From the NCBI RefSeq assembly GCF_025466085.1, contig NZ_JANLOD010000041.1, positions 78,354 through 142,353 of the forward strand: 64,000 nucleotides of DNA. Reading direction: 5' to 3'. A program made the translations under genes and the position numbers. This document shows positions 15,411 through 22,466 of the stretch, one piece after another. The notes below the pieces were generated by a model. That model ran no database searches. It saw only the letters and a program-made list of their open reading frames with translations, and was not told where the DNA came from. This DNA comes from Pseudomonas sp. 14P_8.1_Bac3. Lineage in GTDB: Bacteria > Pseudomonadota > Gammaproteobacteria > Pseudomonadales > Pseudomonadaceae. The first letter of the stretch is position 1, and each line of letters starts with the position of its first letter.

Positions 15411-17996
15411 ATGGCTTCTCTAGTAAATGTTTTTATCAGCTACAGCCATGAAGATCAAGAATTTCACGATAGCCTTGTAAAGTACTTAACCAATATGCAA
15501 CGACAGGGCGAAATATCCGCATGGACTGATAGAAAGATTACCGGAGGTAGCTCATGGAGAAACGAAATTGACAAACAACTTGAGGCCGCCGATATTGTTT
15601 TGTTGCTAGTGAGCCCTGATTTCATATACTCAGAATACTGCTACGATAAAGAGATGAGTGTAGCACTAGAGAGACATAAATTAAAACTCACCAGAGTCAT
15701 ACCAGTATATATTCGCGTCACAGATGTAAAAGGCTCAGTCGTAGAAGAATTACAAGGCTTACCCACTGATAGAAAGCCAGTGAACAAATGGCAAGACAAA
15801 GATGAAGCATGGAAAAATGTAGTCGAAGGTTTACGTTCAGCAATCGCCGAATACTTAGAGGCTAGGCCGATGAATGAATTAGTGACTAACAATGGCAGAA
15901 AACCCAGCTTCTCCGAGTCTCATGAACATTGGCTCGATGATACGGAAGTGACGTTAACGCACCGTGTTGTGGACAAGGTTAAGCTTAGCAAAATATACGA
16001 AGAACCGGATCTTCTTGTAGTAAATAAGAGCTTCACTAGCAAGATAAGAAAAAGCATAAGCGCACACAATTTAATAAAAGATTCAAATTTATCCATCGTC
16101 ATCGGAGAAGAGCAAGCCGGAAAAACGTCACTTGCTAAATTCCTCTGCCGTCAAATAAATGAAGCCGGCCATCTATCCGTGTATATAAATGGTTGCGAAG
16201 TGCGCTCTGCAAATATTAACGCACTCATTGAGAAGCGTTTAGCCGAACAGCACACATCTACAGAACAACTTAAAAAGTCCTCCACAGAAAATATCACTGT
16301 AATTATCGACGATATACATCTGCACGGACTAAACAATAAACATTTCGACCAGTTAATATCAACGCTAAAATCCACATACCCGGCACTAGTTTTTTTTGCC
16401 AAAGACACATTTCGATACGTAATACCAGATCATGAAGAACTGGAAATTTTCAATATTTATCAGATCAATGACTTCGGTAATTTTAAGCGCGCCAAACTTA
16501 TAGAGCGATGGGTTTCTTTGGGTGTCGAAGAATCTCTGGATGAAGCCGCGATGTATAAGGAATGCGACGAAATAACTACAAAAATCAATTCAATAATTCG
16601 GAAAAAGCTTATTCCGTCTAAGCCCATATTCATTTTATCCATACTTCAAATGCTTGAAGCCTATACATCGCAACGCTTAGATATGACATCCCACGGCCAC
16701 TGCTATCAGAGCTTAGTCTACCAAGCGTTAGAACGAATTGACATCAAGCAAAAAGAAATTGATAAATACATGAATGTAATGACTGAGCTTGCATGGGCTC
16801 AGTACAAGAACGAAGGAAAACCGCTTACTACGAGCACCCTGTCAAGTTTTTATGATAGTTACGCGCAAGAATACTTAAGCGTCGATCGCACTAAAGTTAC
16901 AGAAGATCTTCACAAGTGCAACATCTTAGCATCAAAAGACAACTTGATCTCATTCAAGTATCCATATATATACTACTTCTTTGCAGCCAAAAAGATAGCT
17001 GACTCGTTCAGCAAAAGCGAGCTTATAAAGACAGAGATCAAAAAGCTCTTAGAAGGGCTGCATCGTGAAGACTACGCGAATATAATTATCTTCATCACTC
17101 ACCATACAAAAGAGAGCTGGATTCTCGATGAAATAGAAATGTGCCTAATGGAGCTTTTTAGCGACCATGCGCCCGCAACATTAGAGGCGAAGGACACCGC
17201 GTTCCTAGAAGAGTTCTTGAAAGAAATTCCGAAATTAGTAATTGAAGAGCGAAAAATCCAAGAGGAACGTGAAAAACACCAACAGTCATTGGAAGCAGAA
17301 CAAGATAGTGAAATTGAAATAACAGGCCCTCAGCCCGAGGATCGTGACGATAATAGCTTGTTTGCAAATATCAATAAGGTTTTCAAAGGATCCGAACTCA
17401 TTGGGCAAATTGTACGAAACCGACATGCATCCCTTAACAAGTCGGAACTATCGACCCTATTAAAAGAATCATACAGTTGCGGACTTAGATTTCTGCAATT
17501 CTTTATAGATATATCAGACATCGCAAAAGAAGAGGTAATCCAAACAATCGCGCAGCAGATTCGCGAAAATCCATCTCAAACAAACTTTGCAATTGAGAAG
17601 GAAGCTCGAGGCGCTTTTCTCCTTTTCACATATAGCGCTATTTATGCAGTTGTAAGAAAAATTGCCAGCTCTACTGGCTGTGTTGAAGCTGAAGAAATTT
17701 ACCGTGCCATCGAATCAGAAACACCAACGCCAGCTATAAAGCTTATAAACCAAGCGATAGAACTAGACTTTCATAAAAAGGTTGACCATGAAACCCTCGA
17801 ACGACTGGCAAACGAATTTAAGGGCAACATAGTATGCGATCGGATACTGAAGGAGATTGTAATTCAGCATATCTATATGTTCCCAGTCGAGTATCGAGAT
17901 AAGCAAAAAATATCCTCTTACTTAAGCCTACCAATGGAAAAGCTGCAACAGCAAGATCTGGATAAGAAATCCAAAATGCTGGACACAAAAAAATGA
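15411..17996 (+). CDS. TIR domain-STAND NTPase fusion, probable anti-phage sensor/effector
   Basis: The product has 861 residues. Residues 1-145 are a TIR domain: VNVFISYSHEDQEF opens strand A, and SPDFIYSEYCYDKE ends in E81 at the position of the NAD-cleaving catalytic glutamate. After a linker, a P-loop NTPase begins near 200 with Walker A GEEQAGKT (232-239) and Walker B VIIDD (D300, D301), arranged as in STAND/NACHT-like proteins. Residues 600-861 are helical and charged and should be the sensor or oligomerisation part; I recognise no repeats there. Sequence is strikingly A+T-rich (18 G/C of 60 at 16021-16080). The ribosome site AGGA precedes the ATG at 15411. Its stop overlaps the next gene by four bases. 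By analogy with TIR-STAND and Avs-like proteins I infer phage sensing followed by NAD depletion or signalling. Confidence 0.85.
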   Translation: MASLVNVFISYSHEDQEFHDSLVKYLTNMQRQGEISAWTDRKITGGSSWRNEIDKQLEAADIVLLLVSPDFIYSEYCYDKEMSVALERHKLKLTRVIPVYIRVTDVKGSVVEELQGLPTDRKPVNKWQDKDEAWKNVVEGLRSAIAEYLEARPMNELVTNNGRKPSFSESHEHWLDDTEVTLTHRVVDKVKLSKIYEEPDLLVVNKSFTSKIRKSISAHNLIKDSNLSIVIGEEQAGKTSLAKFLCRQINEAGHLSVYINGCEVRSANINALIEKRLAEQHTSTEQLKKSSTENITVIIDDIHLHGLNNKHFDQLISTLKSTYPALVFFAKDTFRYVIPDHEELEIFNIYQINDFGNFKRAKLIERWVSLGVEESLDEAAMYKECDEITTKINSIIRKKLIPSKPIFILSILQMLEAYTSQRLDMTSHGHCYQSLVYQALERIDIKQKEIDKYMNVMTELAWAQYKNEGKPLTTSTLSSFYDSYAQEYLSVDRTKVTEDLHKCNILASKDNLISFKYPYIYYFFAAKKIADSFSKSELIKTEIKKLLEGLHREDYANIIIFITHHTKESWILDEIEMCLMELFSDHAPATLEAKDTAFLEEFLKEIPKLVIEERKIQEEREKHQQSLEAEQDSEIEITGPQPEDRDDNSLFANINKVFKGSELIGQIVRNRHASLNKSELSTLLKESYSCGLRFLQFFIDISDIAKEEVIQTIAQQIRENPSQTNFAIEKEARGAFLLFTYSAIYAVVRKIASSTGCVEAEEIYRAIESETPTPAIKLINQAIELDFHKKVDHETLERLANEFKGNIVCDRILKEIVIQHIYMFPVEYRDKQKISSYLSLPMEKLQQQDLDKKSKMLDTKK

Positions 17997-18877
17997 GCAA
18001 GGAATTAAACTTCCAATACCCCAGTATCTATATGCAGGCCAGAACAAACTCTTCTGTATATCAAAAGGCAAACCACGCTCTACTCATTGCGAACCTAATT
18101 ATTTTAGTTGCAGCAGCAGGAATTGAAGCCTTTAAGATCGAGTGGCTGAGCAATCTTTATCCAAAGACTGTTCTTTTATCTGCAAGCATTTTACTAGCGA
18201 TAATCACAAAAAAACTCTCGCTCGAAGAAAAGTGGTACGCCGCGAGATCGCTATCGGAAACAGTGAAAACTTTAATTTGGCGCTATAGAATGGGCGCGGC
18301 ACCATTCAATAGCTCTGGAGTGGAGCAGGGCCTGTTGCTTCTGGAGCGTTTAGAGGCGGCATGTTTAGAAAGTAATAGCCTCATAGGTTCTAATAAATTC
18401 CACCTAAATAAGAACGACCCTTTACTTGCAGAAATCAAGCATGCTGAGGACCTATCAACGGATAACATCACCACCTATATTGAAAATAGACTTACCCCCC
18501 AACTCAAGTGGTATTCAACCAAAGCAAAGCGCAACTCAACGATGTCTCGAGTGTTTTTTGCAACATTCATTACCTGTAACTTTTTTGCAGTTCTCTGCTC
18601 TGCATGGCAAGAGACTGACACTAGTTTCACATTGCCGATTACAGGCCTACTTATTGCGATTTCAACAGCTCTTATTGGTTGGATTGAGTCAAAAAAATAC
18701 AGCGAACTGGCCGCAGCCTATTCATTAACTCACGGTGAAATTGAACTTCTACATTCAGATATTCATGACATCTCTAGCCGCGAAAATTTTTCTGCCTTCG
18801 TCAATGACGCAGAATCGTTATTCTCACGCGAGCATACGCAATGGGCAGCAAAACGTAGATATATCAGAAAAATTTAA
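17993..18877 (+). CDS. Tandem SLATT-like (DUF4231-type) membrane protein, probable pore-forming effector
   Basis: The product has 294 residues, with four likely membrane segments in two pairs: about 29-47 and 58-73, then 186-204 and 214-231. Each pair is followed by soluble helical sequence. After pair one comes WYAARSLSETVKTLIWRYRMGAAPF; after pair two comes SELAAAYSLTHGEI and, near the C-terminus, LFSREHTQWAAKRR. The W..aR..sE..k...W.y..ga.PF and sREHtqW patterns are what I know from SLATT domains (SMODS- and SLOG-associating two-TM effectors), here apparently two in one chain. SLATT proteins are predicted membrane effectors of nucleotide-signalling defence systems. The start overlaps the TIR-STAND stop (ATGA), so the two are translationally coupled. 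Confidence 0.75.
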   Translation: MSKELNFQYPSIYMQARTNSSVYQKANHALLIANLIILVAAAGIEAFKIEWLSNLYPKTVLLSASILLAIITKKLSLEEKWYAARSLSETVKTLIWRYRMGAAPFNSSGVEQGLLLLERLEAACLESNSLIGSNKFHLNKNDPLLAEIKHAEDLSTDNITTYIENRLTPQLKWYSTKAKRNSTMSRVFFATFITCNFFAVLCSAWQETDTSFTLPITGLLIAISTALIGWIESKKYSELAAAYSLTHGEIELLHSDIHDISSRENFSAFVNDAESLFSREHTQWAAKRRYIRKI

Positions 18878-18997
18878 GCTCCAGCTTGCTCCCTACTTTT
18901 CCATGACTGGGATTTTTGGTCAAAGGATAGTTAAATAGAGAAAAATCTTCTCACATATAATAAAAACACAACAACCAGATAGTTAGTAGTAGCTACT

Positions 18998-19063
18998 ACT
19001 CCTAGTGTCGCACTATATAAAACAAAGCCCTCGCAGAAATACGAGGGCTTTGTTGTTTCTGGG
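18998..19063 (+). repeat. Right direct repeat: degenerate tRNA-Thr 3' end plus terminator (putative attR)
   Basis: ACTCCTAGTGTCGCACT here aligns with ACTCCTGGTGCCGGCACC of tRNA-Thr (two transitions in the T and acceptor arms, one deletion, one change in the CCA), and the following ~50 bases match the tRNA terminator with a single change. The match begins inside the tRNA, not merely in the terminator, which supports a common origin with 12848-12914. Confidence 0.65.
19016..19058 (+). terminator. Terminator hairpin, copy of the tRNA-Thr terminator
   Basis: AAACAAAGCCCTCGCA, loop GAAA, then TACGAGGGCTTTGTTGTTT. It could stop transcription from the TIR-SLATT operon, which has no other visible terminator. 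Confidence 0.8.
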
Positions 19064-19166
19064 ACGTCCACTTTCCGTCCGCACATTGCAATCCGGGTAG
19101 CGAATTTTTTCGCGATGAACGTCAAGCAAATCGACAATCTACGCGCCGAGACAAAAGCTGCCTTTC

Positions 19167-19271
19167 TCAAAAACTAAAAAGAAACAACTTCACCCAAACA
19201 GCATTCTTGCCGATGGTCCTTGCCCACAACGGCAATCGAAGCTCCCGCCTCCACAACTCCACCGCCGTCAT
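19167..19271 (-). pseudogene. Remnant of a toxin reading frame after the orphan antitoxin
   Basis: A 34-codon frame starts at an ATG overlapping the antitoxin stop by the ATGA arrangement normal for ParDE/RelBE pairs. It begins MTAVEL, a common opening of ParE/RelE-type toxins, then runs into sequence without family features and stops. A full toxin would need about 95 residues. I read it as a decayed toxin. Confidence 0.35.
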
Positions 19272-19558
19272 GATCTTCGTTCCATAAGTACCGTGGCGCC
19301 AGCGCTCCTTACCGACACTTCCGCATTCTGGCTCCAGCGGCGGGCGCGCATTGACGCAACTTGGTCATTGGTGGCGAACTTTCCTTCATCAGCCTCTTGT
19401 ACCGCCAGTTCAATCTGCGCAGTCAAAGCTCTCTCGTGCTCGATGTAGTCGCGAAGCACATCCATCGCCAGATACCTCACGGTTTGGCCATTCGTATTAG
19501 ATAGATCGGTGAGCGAGTTCGAAAGGTCTTCCGGCAGGTTCAGAGATATCCCGGTCAT
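19268..19558 (-). CDS. Orphan antitoxin, ribbon-helix-helix (CopG/ParD-like)
   Basis: The product has 96 residues. The N-terminus MTGISLNLPEDLSNSLTDLSNTNGQTVRYLAMDVLRDYIEH is a ribbon-helix-helix DNA-binding domain, and VQEADEGKFATNDQVASMRARRW is the linker found in ParD/RelB-like antitoxins. The last ~20 residues (SQNAEVSVRSAGATVL...) do not look like the family and may result from a frameshift. GAGG lies just before the ATG. No intact toxin follows, so it probably no longer acts in a pair, though it could still bind DNA or neutralise a toxin elsewhere. Confidence 0.7.
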   Translation of the reverse strand: MTGISLNLPEDLSNSLTDLSNTNGQTVRYLAMDVLRDYIEHERALTAQIELAVQEADEGKFATNDQVASMRARRWSQNAEVSVRSAGATVLMERRS

Positions 19559-19861
19559 GGCAGCCTCGATGGTGGCGGTTGATGAACATCCTACACGGGC
19601 AAGCGCTCACTTGGATTAGCAGGTTGCCGCGACGATATCTCACAATTTTTCGCAGTAGAGCCAGATTTTAATAAGCAACGCTCGCCAGAGAACCGCGAGA
19701 TAAATAGATACCAGCTAAATGACTTCCTACCCGTTATTGCCAGCACCTTGAGCTCGGCGGCTGCGAGTCCACCCGCCCACTTCTTTCATTGTGAGAAATT
19801 TTCTCAACTCACGCTCGAAAAGCACCCCATGAAGCCTCCGGCGTGGGACGTATTACATGCC
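19559..19861. other. Decayed accessory DNA
   Basis: No gene is visible. The stretch includes the 45-base scrap of the ATPase gene and a CACCCGCCCACTT sequence resembling CCCCGCCCACTT near 14736, consistent with leftovers of a second related insertion. Confidence 0.5.
19723..19767 (+). repeat. Scrap of the ATPase gene (copy of 13917-13961)
   Basis: Forty-three of 45 bases are identical to the coding sequence of the ATPase at 13090-14247, and the flanks on both sides are unrelated. It no longer encodes anything. Confidence 0.9.
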
Positions 19862-20205
19862 TAGGCCAGCTGTTTAACTGCGTTTAGCTTCACTTCTTGT
19901 AAGCCACACAACCTTGCGTCATTGCCTACAGGTACGCCAGACTTCGCCGGCTTGTGCAGCCTAGCCATGGGTTTTACCGTTACCTCCGCCACTGCTCATC
20001 AGTGGCCGGGCTTAGCGGCCCGCGGTAAATCTGCTGCACATGCATCATCCATCAAAGGCGTTTTCATGCCTGCGGTTTGATGGTGGCTGTGCGCAGGGCG
20101 CCCTCGGGCGCACCGGCTTTGCTGATTTCCCCGGTCCGCTAACCTGCGTGCAGCTGCCACCCTTTTCGCTTAGCGGCGGAAACGGTTGGCACCAACAAGG
20201 AAATC
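19862..20205 (+). promoter_or_regulatory. Highly structured leader upstream of the small Pseudomonas protein gene
   Basis: About 340 bases without a gene contain several strong complementary pairs: CCACTG/CAGTGG near 20006-20022, CCATCAAA (20049-20056) with TTTGATGG (20076-20083) enclosing GGC/GCC, GCGCCC/GGGCGC (20098-20111), and CCGCTAA (20136-20142) with TTAGCGG (20170-20176) just before the ribosome site. From memory, similar sequence precedes other genes of this small-protein family in Pseudomonas, which suggests a mobile cassette or RNA element. I cannot verify that here. Confidence 0.55.
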
Positions 20206-20209
20206 AAAT

Positions 20210-20572
20210 ATGAGCAAGGTAACCCCTGATCCCCCAGACGCAGACAAAGCAGCGCCGCATCAAAGTCAAAATCCAGCAAAGTCCGACAAAGCCACCAACC
20301 ACGACATCGACGACCATCACTCCTCCTTCACCCACATCAAAACCATCCCACGCACCCCATGCAAGATGTTCACCGTCAACCCAGAAGTCGATCTGCAAGA
20401 ACTGCTGGGCTTTTCCAGTGAGGCGCTGGCGTCGGCTTGCGTGATCATCATGGATAAGGCGGACCTCGAGACAGGCACCGTTCGCAATACGCTGCTGGGC
20501 GTTCACATGATCATTTCCGATGTAGAAATCTCGGTGAACCGCGCATTGGACCATCTCGACCCGGTTGAATAG
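20210..20572 (+). CDS. Small Pseudomonas-specific protein, DUF6124-like
   Basis: The product has 120 residues. The N-terminus MSKVTPDPPDADKAAPHQS is a disordered Pro/Asp-rich segment. The C-terminal half is helical, with VNPEVDLQELLGFSSEALASACVIIMDKADLETG and MIISDVEISVNRALDHL. This matches the layout of the DUF6124 small proteins found in many copies in P. fluorescens-group genomes; function unknown. Start at the ATG at 20210, with AAGGA nine bases upstream. A terminator follows at 20604-20636. Confidence 0.8.
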   Translation: MSKVTPDPPDADKAAPHQSQNPAKSDKATNHDIDDHHSSFTHIKTIPRTPCKMFTVNPEVDLQELLGFSSEALASACVIIMDKADLETGTVRNTLLGVHMIISDVEISVNRALDHLDPVE

Positions 20573-20603
20573 AACGCGGTCGGATCTACAGTCGATCCGC
20601 GCA

Positions 20604-20636
20604 AAACAAAGCCCTCATACGAGGGCTTTGTCGTTT
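20604..20636. terminator. Bidirectional terminator
   Basis: AACAAAGCCCTC pairs with GAGGGCTTTGT around ATAC, with A and T runs on both sides. It serves the small-protein gene on the plus strand and the SDR gene on the minus strand. The stem is the same as in the tRNA-Thr terminator, but without the tRNA part. Confidence 0.88.
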
Positions 20637-20658
20637 CTGCAATTTGGAACGCCAGACC

Positions 20659-21369
20659 TTAGTGCCCAGCGCTCTGCCCACCATCCACATGCAAAATCTC
20701 ACCCGTCACGAAGTTGGCCGAGTCCAGGTACACAACCGCCTGCGCGATATCACTGATTTCACCCATATGCCCAACCGGATGCAGATTCCCCAGCGCTTCA
20801 TGGGTTTCCTCACCATGCATCGGTGTCTTGATGATGCCAGGCGACACCGCGTTCACCCGAATCCCGCGCTTGGCGTATTCGATGGCCAGGGATTTGGTCG
20901 CCGCGTTCAACCCGCCTTTGGTCAGCGAAGCCAGTACCGACGGCACGCCGTCGATGGCGTGGTCGACCAGGCTGGTGGTGATGTTGACGACGTGGCCTTT
21001 GCCTTGTTTTTCCATCTCGGCGATGGCGAGTTGGGTGATGTAGAAGAAGCCGTTCACGTTGACGGACAGCACGTTGGCGTAGTCTTCAGCGGTGTACGCG
21101 GTGAACGGTTTGGCAACGAAGATGCCGGCATTGTTGACCAGGGTGTCGATGCGGCCAAAACGTTCGATGGCTTCGCGGATGACTTTTTGCGCGACTTCCG
21201 GGTGACCGATGTCGCCGGCCACGGTGAGGATGTCCGGGTCGGTGGACGGTTTGATCGAGCGCGATGTGGCGACGACGTAGTAATCCAGATCGCGGAACGC
21301 TTTGACCATGCCGGCGCCAAGACCTTGAGAGGCGCCTGTGATAACGATGACTTTTTTCGAAGTGCTCAT
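20659..21369 (-). CDS. Short-chain dehydrogenase/reductase family protein lacking the catalytic Tyr
   Basis: The product has 236 residues with a Rossmann start (VIVITGASQGLGAGM, TG-x3-GxG motif), NNAG at 79-82, and the C-terminal NAVSPGIIKTPM and FVTGEILHVDGGQSAGH. Ser133 and Lys151 fit the SDR catalytic positions, but the residue four before the Lys is Ala147 (VLASLTK) where Tyr is expected. The cofactor site looks intact, so it may bind NAD(P) without normal reductase chemistry, or use another residue. It is the last gene of an operon with the DsbA-like and tautomerase genes. Confidence 0.85.
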   Translation of the reverse strand: MSTSKKVIVITGASQGLGAGMVKAFRDLDYYVVATSRSIKPSTDPDILTVAGDIGHPEVAQKVIREAIERFGRIDTLVNNAGIFVAKPFTAYTAEDYANVLSVNVNGFFYITQLAIAEMEKQGKGHVVNITTSLVDHAIDGVPSVLASLTKGGLNAATKSLAIEYAKRGIRVNAVSPGIIKTPMHGEETHEALGNLHPVGHMGEISDIAQAVVYLDSANFVTGEILHVDGGQSAGH

Positions 21370-21410
21370 GATGAACCTCCACTCATAAATGATGATTGAA
21401 AAGTAAGTAA

Positions 21411-22067
21411 TCAGGCTTCGGCGGGGGCGTTGGCCATTTGTCGCAACATCTGCTCGTAGTACTCGACCGATTGCGAACCCGACACCAGGTGACGACCGTT
21501 GAGGATCATGGCCGGGACTGAGTTGATGCCGCGTTGCTGGTAAAACGCTTCCAGTTCACGCACTTCCTCGGCGAACGCGCCGGACGCCAACACCGCTTGG
21601 GCCGCCGCCGCATCCAGCCCTGCTTCCGCCGCCAGTCGAACCAGCGTCTCGCGATCACTCGGGTTCTGGCCGTCGCTGAAGTAAGCGCGCAGCAGAATCT
21701 TTTTCAGTGCGACCTGCCGCCCTTCCTGCAATGCCCACAACAACAGCCGGTGCGCGTCGAAGGTGTTGTAGAAGTGGCTGCGTTTTTCCAGGTCAAACGT
21801 GAAGCCGACGGCCTCGCCGCGAGCAATCTGCATCGCCTTGCCGGCGGCGATGTCTTCGGCGGTGCGCCCGTATTTGCGCATCAAGTGCTCGACGGCTTTT
21901 TCGCCTTCGGGCGGCATGTTCGGGTTGAGCTCGAACGGCTTGTAGGTCAGCTGCACCGAGATGTCATCAGCGACGTTCTCGATGGCCTGCTCCAGCGCCG
22001 TCGCACCCAATGCGCACCACGGGCACACCACGTCGGAGATGAAGTCGATGGAGATTGAGGGCGTCAC
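21411..22067 (-). CDS. DsbA-family oxidoreductase, FrnE-like
   Basis: The product has 218 residues. CPWC (residues 15-18, in DFISDVVCPWCALG) is the redox site. The helical insert and the C-terminal INSVPAMILNGRHLVSGSQS, with the cis-Pro of the thioredoxin fold, match the FrnE/2-hydroxychromene isomerase-like group. There is no signal peptide, so it is cytoplasmic. The start overlaps the end of the tautomerase gene by four bases. A role in thiol or oxidative-stress chemistry is likely but not shown. Confidence 0.9.
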   Translation of the reverse strand: MTPSISIDFISDVVCPWCALGATALEQAIENVADDISVQLTYKPFELNPNMPPEGEKAVEHLMRKYGRTAEDIAAGKAMQIARGEAVGFTFDLEKRSHFYNTFDAHRLLLWALQEGRQVALKKILLRAYFSDGQNPSDRETLVRLAAEAGLDAAAAQAVLASGAFAEEVRELEAFYQQRGINSVPAMILNGRHLVSGSQSVEYYEQMLRQMANAPAEA

Positions 22068-22285
22068 GCTTTGCCCTCCTTCTCGGCCAGTTGCTCGCGG
22101 TACTGGGTGGTGGTGATACCGGCGTAGCCCCAGTTATCGGTGTCGACTTCCTCGATCACGATGTGGGTCAGGTGCGGGTCTTTCTTGAGCACGCGTTGCA
22201 GTGTTTCAGTGATTTCGGCGATCACCTGAGCTTTCTGCTCGGAGGTAACGCCATCGCGGGTGATGCGTACGCTTACGAAAGGCAT
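22064..22285 (-). CDS. 4-oxalocrotonate tautomerase-family enzyme
   Basis: The product has 73 residues starting MPFVSVRITRDGVTSEQKAQV. Removal of Met exposes Pro1, the catalytic base of tautomerases, and this decides the start at 22285. The rest (EITETLQRVLKKDPHLTHIVIEEVDTDNWGYAG) is the standard beta-alpha-beta fold. A GGAGA ribosome site precedes the ATG. It is the first gene of the tautomerase/DsbA-like/SDR operon; its substrate is unknown. Confidence 0.9.
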   Translation of the reverse strand: MPFVSVRITRDGVTSEQKAQVIAEITETLQRVLKKDPHLTHIVIEEVDTDNWGYAGITTTQYREQLAEKEGKA

Positions 22286-22466
22286 GAGGAAGATCTCCAG
22301 TGACCTGCTCATCGGGATGATGGGTAGGTGTTGGAGCTCAATGTAGGAGTTTGCCGGGAGGGGATAAAGGTGGGGACGGGAACATCATTAGTTACGTGGT
22401 GTAATGATGGCGCCGTAAAAAATTACCTGGTGCTCCGAATCAATCGGGGCTTTTTGCGTAAGTCGA

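Larger units (their letters stand above)
18878..19166. other. Junction region at the right end of the putative element
   Basis: This stretch contains the degenerate tRNA-Thr 3' end and terminator copy at 18998-19063. Beyond it is an open frame on the plus strand, about 19074-19178, translating as RPHIAIRVANFFAMNVKQI and onward to a stop. It has no start codon of its own near the junction and could be the tail of a lost gene. Confidence 0.5.

Noticed and set aside
19074..19178. Plus-strand frame RPHIAIRVANFFAMNVKQI as a small gene
   Set aside because: It lacks a plausible start and ribosome site and overlaps the minus-strand remnant; it may be a gene tail, but I cannot support a gene call.
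20604..20636. Third copy of the tRNA-Thr terminator as a second attachment site
   Set aside because: Only the common stem is shared; the tRNA part and the loop are absent, and it fits well as an ordinary bidirectional terminator.
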